23,136 bases of DNA. Source: an uncultured Clostridia bacterium (GTDB lineage Bacteria > Bacillota > Clostridia > Oscillospirales > Ruminococcaceae). Shown here piece by piece: positions 1-6,726 of this stretch; the stretch's first letter is position 1, and each line of letters opens with the position of its first letter. Below the pieces are notes generated by a model. It did no database searches and was not told the origin of the DNA. It worked only from the letters and a program-made list of their open reading frames with translations. The translations under genes were made by a program, and so were the position numbers. Where the stretch lies: positions 1-23,136 of the forward strand of contig CANRDG010000013.1 of NCBI GenBank assembly GCA_947629275.1, read 5' to 3'.

Positions 1-204
1 GACCGCCTGCGAGGGAACATATCGCTGATGAGGGGCAAAAAGCCGCTCGATACCTGCGCCAAAGAAATGGGCATGACGTTTTCAACGTTTCGCAACCGCA
101 CGGTAGACCCACTTAAAATGAGCCTTGGCGAGGCATACGCATGGTGCAGGCTCAATCATGTAGACATATCGGACTTTGTGGGAAAGGAGCTGAAAATAGG
201 TTGA
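1..204 (+). CDS. HTH DNA-binding protein, 5' end outside the window
   Basis: Reading frame 1 is open from the first base to TGA at 202-204, giving the last 67 residues of a protein. The visible part (LRGNISLMRGKKPLDTCAKE, then MGMTFSTFRNR, then LGEAYAWCRLNHVDISDF) has the spacing of a Cro/C1-type helix-turn-helix: a scaffold helix, a recognition helix around 'FSTFRNR', then a hydrophobic closing helix. Such small HTH proteins are common in early regions of Bacillota phages and may act as regulators. It is translationally linked to the next gene: the ribosome binding site GGAAAGGAG lies inside its last codons and the next TTG start overlaps its stop. The true start and full length cannot be seen. 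The regulatory role is inferred from fold only. Confidence 0.6.
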   Translation, partial: DRLRGNISLMRGKKPLDTCAKEMGMTFSTFRNRTVDPLKMSLGEAYAWCRLNHVDISDFVGKELKIG

Positions 205-431
205 AAGGGTTTATCAACTTTATTGCCATTATCACGGTGGTGGGCAGTGCGGCGTTTGCGGCGGCTGAGATACACACCGCAGGCACGGTGACGGGGAGAA
301 CGATCGGCATGGCTATGGCGGCGCTGCTGCTGTGGCTGATATACGAGCTTATCCCCGAAAGAAAAGAAAAAGCCGCTCCGAAGGCGCAGCAGATCTGCAT
401 AGAAATCAAAGGCAAAGGGTGGGAAAAATAA
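201..431 (+). CDS. small two-helix membrane protein
   Basis: I place the start at TTG 201, because GGAAAGGAG (181-189) sits about 11 nt upstream and the TTGA overlaps the preceding stop. An in-frame ATG at 141 lies deep inside the previous gene and has no ribosome binding site. The 76-residue product has two hydrophobic segments, roughly residues 4-24 (FINFIAIITVVGSAAFAAAE) and 34-51 (IGMAMAALLLWLIYELI). A charged tail starting PERKEKAAPK follows, which would place the C-terminus in the cytoplasm by the positive-inside rule. No signal peptidase site or catalytic motif is visible. I do not recognise a family. Its position next to an HTH gene in the early module argues against its being the lysis holin, which is found at 23003. 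Confidence 0.6.
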   Translation: MKGFINFIAIITVVGSAAFAAAEIHTAGTVTGRTIGMAMAALLLWLIYELIPERKEKAAPKAQQICIEIKGKGWEK

Positions 432-432
432 C

Positions 433-657
433 ATGACTTTGAGAGAAAGACTTATAATATCAGCATACACGGGCGTGATCATGTGTGATTTCGATATATT
501 CCAAAAATACATCACGGAAGTGCTTGACCGCCCTGTGTGGACACATGAACTTGCTTTCCCTACTACTTGGAACGAACTTAAAGAAAAAGTTAAGCCCGAG
601 TTTTTGAAACTTTGTGGGAATGAAGATAATGAAACCGAAAGCACAAAAAATGAGTGA
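433..657 (+). CDS. small conserved phage protein, DUF7736-like
   Basis: The 74-residue product begins MTLRERLIISAYTGVIMCDF and carries the strings 'ISAYTG', 'DRPVWTHEL' and 'ELKEKVKPEFLKLC'. From memory this matches a small family of unknown function (DUF7736) that is widespread in Bacillota phages and has an 'SAYTG ... GRPVxTHEL ... DFLxLC' layout. I cannot search to confirm this. The ATG at 433 follows the upstream stop by one base. A purine stretch, AAAGGGTGGG (414-423), serves as a loose Shine-Dalgarno region. The protein is soluble, with no membrane segment, and is acidic at its C-terminus (NEDNETESTKNE). Function is unknown; context is the early operon. Confidence 0.6.
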   Translation: MTLRERLIISAYTGVIMCDFDIFQKYITEVLDRPVWTHELAFPTTWNELKEKVKPEFLKLCGNEDNETESTKNE

Positions 658-681
658 ACAGAATAAGAAAAGAGGTTACAC

Positions 682-936
682 ATGACGACAGGTAAGGTAG
701 TTAAAATACTAAGCTCGGGGTGGTCGTTTGCAGGCTCGCAGCTTGACCTTGTAGAGCTTGAAATGACGACCGAGAGCAAGAGCGGCAGAAGAAAAAGAAA
801 ACGCACCGAATACGGCGTGTACATAGGCAGGGTGTGCTTTTGCCACTATACCTGCATGGCGCAAGCCGTAAACATATACAGGCTGTTCGGCGGAACATAT
901 CCAAAGGAGGTAAAGAAAAATGGACGTAAAAAATAA
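682..936 (+). CDS. small basic hypothetical protein
   Basis: An 84-residue protein with a good ribosome binding site (AAGAGG about 7 nt before ATG 682). The middle is strikingly basic (SKSGRRKRKRTE), and it is followed by YGVYIGRVCFCHYTCMAQAV, which holds three cysteines close together (CFCHYTC) that might bind metal. The C-terminus (YPKEVKKNGRKK) is also basic. Its last 17 bases overlap the next gene, whose strong AAAGGAGG site lies inside this frame, so the two are likely co-translated. I do not recognise a family. The charge pattern would suit nucleic-acid binding, but that is only a suggestion. Confidence 0.5.
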   Translation: MTTGKVVKILSSGWSFAGSQLDLVELEMTTESKSGRRKRKRTEYGVYIGRVCFCHYTCMAQAVNIYRLFGGTYPKEVKKNGRKK

Positions 937-1363
937 AGAGCCTGCTGCATTGGCAGCAGACCCCGAGGTATACAAAGATACCTCAATCCAACAACTTAAT
1001 GATAACACAAACGGCGGCTTTTGTCAAGCTGCACTGAAAAAGCTCGGCGAAAAGCCGAAGAACTTAGACAAATACGGCAATGCTGTAGCATACTGCGTTA
1101 TAGCCGCTCTGAAAGACTTCTGCCGCCAAAGCGAGGAGTTTGCACAGGCGGTAGCGCAGAGTGACAAGGGGCTTGCAGACTGCATAATGTACACCGTGCA
1201 AGGCTGCGGCAGTGCTATATCAGATCTCGAGGTATACCGCAGAGCGGCTGAGTTTTATTTCCCTACAGCCAAGGTTGAAATGCACATGACGATCTCAACA
1301 GGCGAAGAGCCTGCACAGGCTAGAAAAGTTGAGATAGACCTTGATAGTCTTATCGACTTTTAA
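920..1363 (+). CDS. PcfK-like protein, possible AcrIIA9-family relative
   Basis: The 147-residue product starts at ATG 920 after a strong AAAGGAGG (903-910). It has a variable N-terminus, then an alpha-helical core at residues 52-116: 'YGNAVAYCVIAALKDFCRQ', 'EFAQAVAQ', a Cys-containing helix, and 'GSAISDLEVYRRAAEFYFP'. It ends with a beta-like strand (KVEMHMTIS) and an acidic tail (VEIDLDSLIDF). This helix order and the 'ISDLEVYRRAAEFYFP' block recall PcfK-like proteins of conjugative elements. That family includes the reported Cas9 inhibitor AcrIIA9. The assignment is strengthened by the next gene, a clear PcfJ homologue, since pcfJ and pcfK are neighbours on pCF10-like plasmids. Cas9 inhibition by this member is unproven; general nucleoprotein handling is equally possible. 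Confidence 0.5.
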   Translation: MDVKNKEPAALAADPEVYKDTSIQQLNDNTNGGFCQAALKKLGEKPKNLDKYGNAVAYCVIAALKDFCRQSEEFAQAVAQSDKGLADCIMYTVQGCGSAISDLEVYRRAAEFYFPTAKVEMHMTISTGEEPAQARKVEIDLDSLIDF

Positions 1364-1375
1364 GGGGGCGGACGT

Positions 1376-2683
1376 ATGAAACAGGCAAGGAAAGAAATGT
1401 TGCTCGGTGCGTTCCCACCGCTGCCGGGCGAACTATATGACGAAATGAAAAACAAAGATCCCAAAAGTTATGCGAAGAATTTTGTAGTGTTTCTGACCGA
1501 CGGGAACGAATTATTCGCACGCTGCTACCACAGATACTGCCGCGGCGGACTTGTAGAAAAGCAGAGATATGTTTTTGCAAAAGACGGCTGTGTAAGGTAC
1601 GCAGCTGACAATACCGGCTGCTGGAAGATAGCGAAAAAATTCAGAGAGCCATCTTTTTACGGCGGCGCAAACCCATTTGGAGCATATGACAACAGCTACG
1701 ATATACTGAACAAAAAGGCTATAAGGCGCTCCTGCATGAAGTACAGCAAGCTCGAAAAATATCTTAAATTCGGCACTCTGGCTATTGAGTATCTGCATCT
1801 GTACTGCCGCCACCCGAATGTTGAGTACATAGTAGAAGCAGGCTTCGGCGAGGCGATACTGAAAGAGAACCCCCATTCGATTTACATTTCTTGTCCACCG
1901 CGAAGTATTTTTTTAATGGAAGAAATCAACTGGAAGTCAAACGACCTGCGAAAGATGCTGGGGCTCACGAGCGAGGAAATAAAGCTTTTGAAAGGTCATG
2001 AAAAAAACCTGTCGGCTTTTAAGAAATGGAGAGCGGCTTACCCAAGGCAGCCTGCCGAAGATATATTACAGCTTGCCGAGTATCACAGCAATGTTGTATA
2101 CGCGCCTTCAGACGTTGAAAAGACGGGAATTTCGCCAATGCGGTGGCTGAAATACATACTCTCACAAGATATATCTTACATAGAATACTCAGACCATCTG
2201 CGATTGTGCGAGCAGCTTGATTACGATCTGCACGACACGGCAATCAGTATGCCGAAAGATTTCGGGAAATTTCACGAGAGGTGTTCACAAGCGATAAAAT
2301 ATGCGCACAACAAGCAGGCGCGTGAAGCGTTTGAAAAAAACTATGCGCAGAGGCAGCAGCTGGAATATGAGGGCGAAAAATTCATGGTGCGGCAGCCTGC
2401 GAGTATAGATGACATCACCGCGGAGGGCTGTGCGCTGCACCACTGTGTTGCAAGCTACGCAGAGCGGCACGCTAAGGGTGTGCTGCACATACTTTTCATA
2501 CGCCAAAAAAGCGAGCCTGACAAGCCGTTTTACACCATGGAACTTGGCGTTGACGGAAGTATTCGGCAAGTGCGAGGTTTAAGAAATAAGCCTGCCACGG
2601 GTGATATTGAGAAGTTTTTAGACGGATATAAAGAGTACATCAGCGGAATGTTTCACAAACAGAAAGTGAGGATATCGGCATGA
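1376..2683 (+). CDS. PcfJ-domain protein
   Basis: A 435-residue soluble protein starting at ATG 1376, with GGGGGCGG (about 1363-1370) upstream. The C-terminal part (about residues 328-425) has the hallmarks of the PcfJ domain: 'GEKFMVRQPASIDDITAEG', 'CALHHCVASYAERHAKG', 'HILFIRQ', 'PFYTMEL' and 'IRQVRGLRN'. The first 320 residues form a long Cys- and aromatic-rich helical region seen in phage and plasmid PcfJ proteins. PcfJ was named from the conjugative plasmid pCF10; its biochemical role is not known to me. It follows the PcfK-like gene by 12 nt and overlaps the next gene at ATGA (2680-2683), so the three are one translational unit. The family call is secure, the function is not. Confidence 0.8.
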   Translation: MKQARKEMLLGAFPPLPGELYDEMKNKDPKSYAKNFVVFLTDGNELFARCYHRYCRGGLVEKQRYVFAKDGCVRYAADNTGCWKIAKKFREPSFYGGANPFGAYDNSYDILNKKAIRRSCMKYSKLEKYLKFGTLAIEYLHLYCRHPNVEYIVEAGFGEAILKENPHSIYISCPPRSIFLMEEINWKSNDLRKMLGLTSEEIKLLKGHEKNLSAFKKWRAAYPRQPAEDILQLAEYHSNVVYAPSDVEKTGISPMRWLKYILSQDISYIEYSDHLRLCEQLDYDLHDTAISMPKDFGKFHERCSQAIKYAHNKQAREAFEKNYAQRQQLEYEGEKFMVRQPASIDDITAEGCALHHCVASYAERHAKGVLHILFIRQKSEPDKPFYTMELGVDGSIRQVRGLRNKPATGDIEKFLDGYKEYISGMFHKQKVRISA

Positions 2684-3492
2684 GTAATGAATTGACAATG
2701 CTGCAAGCAAAGCAGCTTGATATGAAGATTAAGACTGCCGCCCAATTGGCGCAGCAGAGCCTGTATGAGATGTGCATGGCGTTTAAGGAAATGAGAGACA
2801 AGAAGCTTTACAAGGAGCTCGGCTACAGCAGCTTTGAAGACTACTGCGAGCAGGAGACGGGCTTTTCGAGGCGGAACGTGTACAACTACATATCTATCTC
2901 AGAAAAGCTGCCCGAGGAGTTTGTGAACTCGAGTGCACAAATCGGAGTTAAAAAGCTGACTTTGCTTGCCAAGCTTTCCGATGATGAGCGGCAAGAAGTA
3001 GCAGAGAACATTACAGACACCACGGTAAAAGACCTGCAAGAGCAGATAAAACTTCTGCGACAGCGCAACGATGATATGGCGGCAGATCAGGCAGAGGCGC
3101 ATAAGCTTAAAGAACTTTCTGACAGCAAGGCGGAAGAAGTCAAGGAACTGCAAAGCAGGATAAGAAGTCTTCAAACGCAGATAAAGCAATTGGAGGAAAG
3201 GCCCATAGAAGTGGCGGTGCAGGAAGACAGCGAGGAAAAGAAAGCGCTGCAAGAGCGGATAGATGCTTTGGAAGATGAACTGCGCCTCTACTATGATACG
3301 ATACACAGACTTCAGACGGAATGCGTGCCGATAGAGGAAGATACACGGAAAACAAAGTTCAAGGCATACTTGCTTGCGGCAGGAAATGCGCTGGAAAATC
3401 TGATAGCTTATACAGGTGAACTTGACTCTCCGTTATACAGCAGCAAGGTGGTCGCGCTGTTGAAAAACGCACTGAGCCATTACAAGACTTAA
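2680..3492 (+). CDS. coiled-coil HTH phage protein (DUF3102/ParB-linked type)
   Basis: The 270-residue product begins at the ATGA overlap with the PcfJ gene and has GTGAGG upstream. Residues 20-90 read as helical with an HTH-like block (LYKELGYSSFEDYCEQETGFSRRNVYNYISI) typical of phage proteins resembling DUF3102 or the end of a partition/replication factor. Residues about 105-225 form a long charged coiled coil (repeated LQEQIKLLRQ, LQSRIRSLQTQIKQLEER, LQERIDALEDELRLYYDTI heptads). A short helical C-terminus follows. A fold like this suits a DNA-binding dimer acting in replication or partition. It directly precedes a replication-module gene. The exact function is unknown. Confidence 0.65.
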   Translation: MSNELTMLQAKQLDMKIKTAAQLAQQSLYEMCMAFKEMRDKKLYKELGYSSFEDYCEQETGFSRRNVYNYISISEKLPEEFVNSSAQIGVKKLTLLAKLSDDERQEVAENITDTTVKDLQEQIKLLRQRNDDMAADQAEAHKLKELSDSKAEEVKELQSRIRSLQTQIKQLEERPIEVAVQEDSEEKKALQERIDALEDELRLYYDTIHRLQTECVPIEEDTRKTKFKAYLLAAGNALENLIAYTGELDSPLYSSKVVALLKNALSHYKT

Positions 3493-4265
3493 TGGCAAAG
3501 AAAAGGCTTGACTGGTTCAAATTGGACTGTCAGCAGGATACAAAGATAGATCTTATCGAGTCCGAATTTGGGCTTATAGGTTTTGCGGTAGTTATAAAGC
3601 TCTGGCAGCTTATATACGGCGGCGAGGGCTACTACTGCACATGGAACGAGGACGTGGCGCTGGTGTTCGCAAAAAAGAACGGTGTGGGTGCCGGCGTTGT
3701 GAACGAAATAGTTGCATCGTGTTTAAGACGGGGCATCTTTGACAAGCAGCTGTATGACAGATACGGCATACTTACGTCTCACGGCATACAGGAGCGGTAC
3801 TACGACTGTACGGACAGGCGCAAGAACGTGATGATCAAAGACGAGTACCGTTTGCTTTGCAATGCGCCCGAAAGTAAAAATGCTGACATTTCAAACGAAA
3901 ATGTATACATTTTTACGGAAAAAGACCACATTTCCGCCACAGAGGAGAAGAGAGAAGAAAAGAGAAGAAAAGATGAGATGAGAGCAGACGAGAGCGGCGC
4001 TCACGCTATCCCGAAAAATTATCAGGAAATGGTGAGCAGATACGGCAAGAGCCTTACAGAGCAGTATCTTGACAAGGTAGATGCTTATGAGATATCTACC
4101 GGCAAGCATTACAAAAACAAGTATGCTGCTGCCAGCAAATGGCTTGATGAAGATATGGCTTCTGGAAAAGTTAAAAAGCCGCAGTCGTTTGACATAGATG
4201 AGGTAGAAGAGTTTTTCAAGAGCTACAAACCTCATCTTTCAACCGGGAGCGGCGATAAGAGGTGA
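3492..4265 (+). CDS. phage replication-associated protein, Lin1244/Lin1753-like (DUF4373) N-terminal domain
   Basis: This 257-residue protein starts at ATG 3492, sharing one base with the previous TAA (TAATG), which implies reinitiation. Residues 1-105 (RLDWFKLDCQQDTKIDLIE, FGLIGFAVVIKLWQLIYGGEGYY, then a winged-helix-like region) match the domain found at the N-terminus of replication proteins in Listeria and Clostridia phages. A purine-coded, highly charged linker (EEKREEKRRKDEMRADE) separates it from a C-terminal helical block (YQEMVSRYGKSLTEQYLDKVDAYEI and KYAAASKWLDEDM) often found in primosome-type proteins. It probably works with host replication proteins at the phage origin. No helicase loader (DnaC-like) gene follows, which is where one is often found. 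Confidence 0.7.
   Translation: MAKKRLDWFKLDCQQDTKIDLIESEFGLIGFAVVIKLWQLIYGGEGYYCTWNEDVALVFAKKNGVGAGVVNEIVASCLRRGIFDKQLYDRYGILTSHGIQERYYDCTDRRKNVMIKDEYRLLCNAPESKNADISNENVYIFTEKDHISATEEKREEKRRKDEMRADESGAHAIPKNYQEMVSRYGKSLTEQYLDKVDAYEISTGKHYKNKYAAASKWLDEDMASGKVKKPQSFDIDEVEEFFKSYKPHLSTGSGDKR
3938..3991 (+). repeat. purine-only low-complexity tract in the linker of the replication gene
   Basis: The coding strand here is almost purely A and G, with repeated GAGAAGAG/AAGAGAAG units. It encodes a Glu/Lys/Arg linker. Such tracts are prone to length change by slippage and can adopt triplex structures, but here the simplest reading is a flexible charged linker. Confidence 0.6.
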
Positions 4266-4270
4266 ATATA

Positions 4271-4486
4271 TTGGATAACTTTGAGAGAATTAAAAGCATG
4301 GACAGAGAAGAGCTTGCTAAGTTTCTGTATCTGTTTCGGCGCAACAGATATAAAAACTTGTGTGGCTATTGCCATAAATAAGACAGATACTGCGTGCATA
4401 GCTGCGTGAAATGCTGGCTCCGGCAAGACAGCAAAATGTACGGCGGAATAGATGATGAGGAGGGAAATAGCTTGAAAAATGGTTAA
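4271..4486 (+). pseudogene. small Cys-rich protein interrupted by an in-frame TAA
   Basis: A start at TTG 4271 follows AGAGGTGA by about 5 nt, and GTG 4262 is an in-frame alternative. The frame reads MDNFERIKSMDREELAKFLY... CGYCHK and stops at TAA 4379-4381. The same frame then continues open for 34 codons as DRYCVHSCVKCWLRQDSKMY... to TAA 4484-4486. The downstream part carries the remaining cysteines and the 'CxxCWL' ending typical of a family of small phage zinc-binding proteins. The next gene at 4525 is an intact paralogue (same start, CxxC...C...C...WL). The simplest reading is a nonsense mutation (for example CAA or AAA to TAA) in a once-complete 71-residue gene. A sequencing error or stop readthrough are alternatives. 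Confidence 0.6.
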
Positions 4487-4524
4487 CAACTAATGCTGAA
4501 ATAGTGGAAAGGGGCGAGCAATAA

Positions 4525-4713
4525 TTGACTAATCTTGAAAAGATAACAGATTATATAAGCAAAGAAAAAGTCATAAATCAAATCATGAGCCTTTTAGCCA
4601 ATGAAATAGCGAGCTGCGAAGACTGCCCAGCGAAAAAGTTTTGCGAGAAAAACGGCAAGGGCTGTGAAAAAAACATGAGAGAATGGCTAGAAAGCGAGGC
4701 TAATAATGACTAA
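4525..4713 (+). CDS. small Cys-rich putative zinc-binding protein
   Basis: A 62-residue product from TTG 4525 with GGAAAGGGG (4506-4514) upstream. It begins MTNLEKITDYIS and has four cysteines in the order C-x2-C, C, C (SCEDCPAKKFC, KGCEKNMREWLES), consistent with one structural zinc. Many Bacillota phages carry such small CxxC proteins between the replication module and the late regulator; no function is known to me. It resembles the interrupted gene just upstream in its start, Cys layout and 'WL' ending, so the pair probably arose by duplication. It overlaps the next gene by 8 bases. Confidence 0.6.
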   Translation: MTNLEKITDYISKEKVINQIMSLLANEIASCEDCPAKKFCEKNGKGCEKNMREWLESEANND

Positions 4714-4915
4714 CTTTAAAAGCCTGCTGGGCAAAAGGGTGCGCATTGCAGACAGGCGCAAGTACGGCACAAGGCTTATAGTCGGCAAGGAGTACACAGT
4801 AAGCGGCGTTATTATAAGAAAGCGCGGCGTAGAGTTTATTTACCAGCTGGAGCTTACCGACAACACAATAAGCGGCACCAGCGTATTGATATGCGATATT
4901 GATGATATAGAATAG
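4706..4915 (+). CDS. small beta-rich hypothetical protein
   Basis: A 69-residue protein from ATG 4706, inside the end of the previous gene, with GCGAGG upstream. The sequence alternates hydrophobic and charged residues (KRVRIADRRKYGTRLIVGKEYTVSGVI, YQLELTDNTISGTSVLICDIDDIE), which suggests a small SH3-like or beta-barrel fold. There are no catalytic motifs and no membrane segment. It ends with TAG, showing that all three stop codons are used here. I do not recognise the family. Confidence 0.5.
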   Translation: MTNFKSLLGKRVRIADRRKYGTRLIVGKEYTVSGVIIRKRGVEFIYQLELTDNTISGTSVLICDIDDIE

Positions 4916-4930
4916 AGGAGAGTGGATAGA

Positions 4931-5308
4931 ATGACATTAAAGGAGCTGAGAGCCTACGGGCGGTCAAAGCACAGAGCGGACAGGCTGGAACAGGAGATCG
5001 CTGCGCATATGTGCACCGACAGCGTACTGGCTTCAGCTCCGCAGCACCCGTATGATCTGCGGCACATGAAGATCAGCGGACTGGACAGTCAGGGTGAGCA
5101 GTTGGCGGCGCAGCGTGCACAGCTTATTCGGCGATGTGAGGAGGTAGAGAAATACATAGCCTCTATACCAAACGAGGAAACAAGAGAGATATTCAGTCAG
5201 GTATTTATAAAGGGCAGGTCGTACACCAGAGCGGCGCTGGAGTGCGGCATGACACCCGAGGCGGTGCGCAAGAGGATATACAGGTATCTGCGGCGGCATG
5301 GCAGATGA
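4931..5308 (+). CDS. ArpU/sigma-70 region 4-like HTH late regulator
   Basis: I choose ATG 4931, because GAGGAG (4915-4920) lies 10 nt before it. GTG 4922, just one base after the site, would be too close. The 125-residue product is helical: an N-terminal coiled region, then residues about 85-125 (EETREIFSQVFIKGRSYTRA, ALECGMTPEAVRKRIYRYLRRHGR) with the HTH of sigma-70 region 4/DUF1492/ArpU-type proteins. In many Bacillota phages a gene of this type ends the early operon and is thought to switch on the packaging and structural genes. It lies immediately before the regulatory gap at 5309-5499, so that gap is its probable target. It is not a convincing small terminase, although its position would allow one. 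Confidence 0.7.
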   Translation: MTLKELRAYGRSKHRADRLEQEIAAHMCTDSVLASAPQHPYDLRHMKISGLDSQGEQLAAQRAQLIRRCEEVEKYIASIPNEETREIFSQVFIKGRSYTRAALECGMTPEAVRKRIYRYLRRHGR

Positions 5309-5333
5309 TTTGTTCACAGTTTATTTACAAATG

Positions 5334-5367
5334 TGTCCCGTTTGTCCCGGTTTGGGCGTGTTATAAT
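5334..5367 (+). promoter_or_regulatory. candidate late promoter with tandem TGTCCCG repeats
   Basis: TGTCCCG occurs at 5334-5340 and 5343-5349, exactly 9 bp apart. A perfect TATAAT lies at 5362-5367. No good -35 box is found at the normal spacing (the hexamer 17 nt upstream is CGTTTG), which is what one expects of an activator-dependent promoter. The repeats are suited to binding the HTH regulator encoded just upstream. An ATTTGT/ACAAAT inverted repeat (5308-5313 and 5327-5332) flanks them. The expected start site is near 5374. Confidence 0.55.
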
Positions 5368-5383
5368 TAAAATGAAGATAATG

Positions 5384-5410
5384 CCGCAGACCTTTCTGCG
5401 GTGTTTTTTT
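5384..5410 (+). terminator. intrinsic terminator in the early/late gap
   Basis: CCGCAGA (5384-5390) pairs perfectly with TCTGCGG (5395-5401) around the loop CCTT. A TG and then seven T residues (5404-5410) follow. It can end the early operon, but it also lies only about 10 nt after the expected start site of the TATAAT promoter, so late transcripts would have to read through it. Confidence 0.75.
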
Positions 5411-5499
5411 CACCTTATGGGGGGAGGGTACCCCTTGAAGATATACATCTGACATTCAACGCGTCAGTGCTCATATTTCTCGCTGAAAGGAGAAACGGT
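5411..5499 (+). other. leader of the late operon with a GGGTACCC palindrome
   Basis: No gene is seen here. A G-rich run (TGGGGGGAGGG, 5418-5428) leads into the palindrome GGGTACCC (5426-5433). The rest, up to the AAAGGAG ribosome binding site (5487-5493) of the portal gene, has no clear structure. The G-rich palindrome could be a packaging or regulatory site, but nothing in the sequence proves this. Confidence 0.3.
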
Positions 5500-6726
5500 A
5501 TGGAAAACGGGGAGCTTGAAATGCTCAGAAAAAAGCTTGCATCTAAGCGCACAAGGGTGCTGCTGAGATACGGCTACTACGAAATGAAAAACCGCATAAA
5601 GGAGCTGAAAGGGCTTATACCCGATGACCTTAAATGGCTGTCATATTCGCTGGGGTGGTGCGCCAAGGCTGTAGATACCCTTGCCGACCGCATTGTGTTT
5701 GACCGCTTCACAAACGACTCTTTCAGCATAGATCAGATATACCGCCTCAACAATGCCGACATACTGTTTTCAAGTGCGGTGCTTTCGGCTCTGATATCCT
5801 CATGCAGTTTTATATACATAGGTGCAGGAGAGGACGGCTACCCGTTCTTGCAGGTGGTAGACGGCTCAAACGCCACGGGCAGGATAGACAGCTCGACTAA
5901 TATGCTCACCGAGGGCTATGCCGTACTGGAGCGTGACGACTATGGCAGACCTGTTATGGAGGCGCTCTTTCTGCCGAATGTTACGATGTACTATGAAAAA
6001 GGCAGGCTGCGTGATGACCTTACGCTGTATCACAAAGCGCCGTATGCGCTGCTTGTGCCTATCATATACCGCCCCGATGCACGCCGACCGTTCGGTCACT
6101 CACGCATATCTCGCAGCTGCATGGACATCACCCAAGCGGTGGTGCGCACTATCAAGCGCAGCGAGGTCTCGGCAGAGTTCTATTCTATACCTCAGAAATA
6201 CATTCTCGGTCTATCAAATAACATAGAGTTCAACGGGCATGAGGCTTCACTGAAAGAGTTTGTATCTTTCGGCAAAGATGAAAACGGCGACAAACCCTCT
6301 GTAGGGCAGTTTCAGCAGCAGAGCATGACACCTTTTACCGAGCAGTTCAAGATGTTTGCTTCCATTTTCGCAGGCGAGACCGACCTTACGCTAGATGACC
6401 TGGGCGTGCCTACCGCGAATCCGTCAAGCTATGAGGCTATAAAAGCGAGCCACGAGGCTTTGAAGCTTACGGCTCGCAAGGCGCAGCGCACGTTCGGCAC
6501 GGGCTTTATAAATGCAGGGTGTCTGGCTGCCTGCCTGAGAGACGGCATAGCATATGACAGGCGTGCGTTTGTTGACACTAAGCCGACATGGCTGCCGATC
6601 TTCGAGCCTGATGCAAGCACGCTGGGCGCACTTGGCGATGCCATATACAAGATAGATCAGGCGCTGCCGGGGTTTGTTGGCGCTGAAACTCTCAGACAGC
6701 TTACCGGACTGGAGGGTGAGAGTTAA
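5500..6726 (+). CDS. phage portal protein, SPP1 gp6-like
   Basis: Start at ATG 5500, 7 nt after AAAGGAG; the frame is open further upstream but lacks a site. The 408-residue product is a typical short portal. It has an N-terminal wing (WLSYSLGWCAKAVDTLADRI), the 'ALISSCSFIYIGAGEDGYP' strand region, the 'SRISRSCMDITQAVVRTIKR' helix, and the stem/tunnel-loop region (SVGQFQQQSMTPFTEQFKMF, then 'FAGETDLTLDDLGVPTANPSS'). The crown includes 'YEAIKASHEALKLTARKAQRTFG'. As a dodecamer it would form the DNA gate at one capsid vertex, bind the terminase and seat the connectors. It shares one base with the next gene (TAATG), so the two are coupled. It comes before, rather than after, the terminase gene. 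Confidence 0.85.
   Translation: MENGELEMLRKKLASKRTRVLLRYGYYEMKNRIKELKGLIPDDLKWLSYSLGWCAKAVDTLADRIVFDRFTNDSFSIDQIYRLNNADILFSSAVLSALISSCSFIYIGAGEDGYPFLQVVDGSNATGRIDSSTNMLTEGYAVLERDDYGRPVMEALFLPNVTMYYEKGRLRDDLTLYHKAPYALLVPIIYRPDARRPFGHSRISRSCMDITQAVVRTIKRSEVSAEFYSIPQKYILGLSNNIEFNGHEASLKEFVSFGKDENGDKPSVGQFQQQSMTPFTEQFKMFASIFAGETDLTLDDLGVPTANPSSYEAIKASHEALKLTARKAQRTFGTGFINAGCLAACLRDGIAYDRRAFVDTKPTWLPIFEPDASTLGALGDAIYKIDQALPGFVGAETLRQLTGLEGES

Noticed and set aside
156..824. A 222-codon minus-strand open frame across the early genes
   Set aside because: It runs opposite four small plus-strand genes with proper starts. Its translation is Ser/Phe-rich shadow sequence and it would be the only minus-strand gene.
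4931..5308. Regulator gene as the small terminase
   Set aside because: The C-terminal HTH resembles sigma region 4/ArpU, and the gene sits before the promoter-like gap; no TerS oligomerisation pattern can be recognised.
5324..5352. TTTACA as a -35 box for a sigma-70 promoter in the early/late gap
   Set aside because: There is no -10-like hexamer at the right spacing, and the TATAAT at 5362 is too far (32 nt).
5418..5434. GGGTACCC palindrome as a cos or pac site
   Set aside because: Position before the portal would be possible, but one 8-bp palindrome is too little to support it; no repeated terminase-binding motifs are seen.
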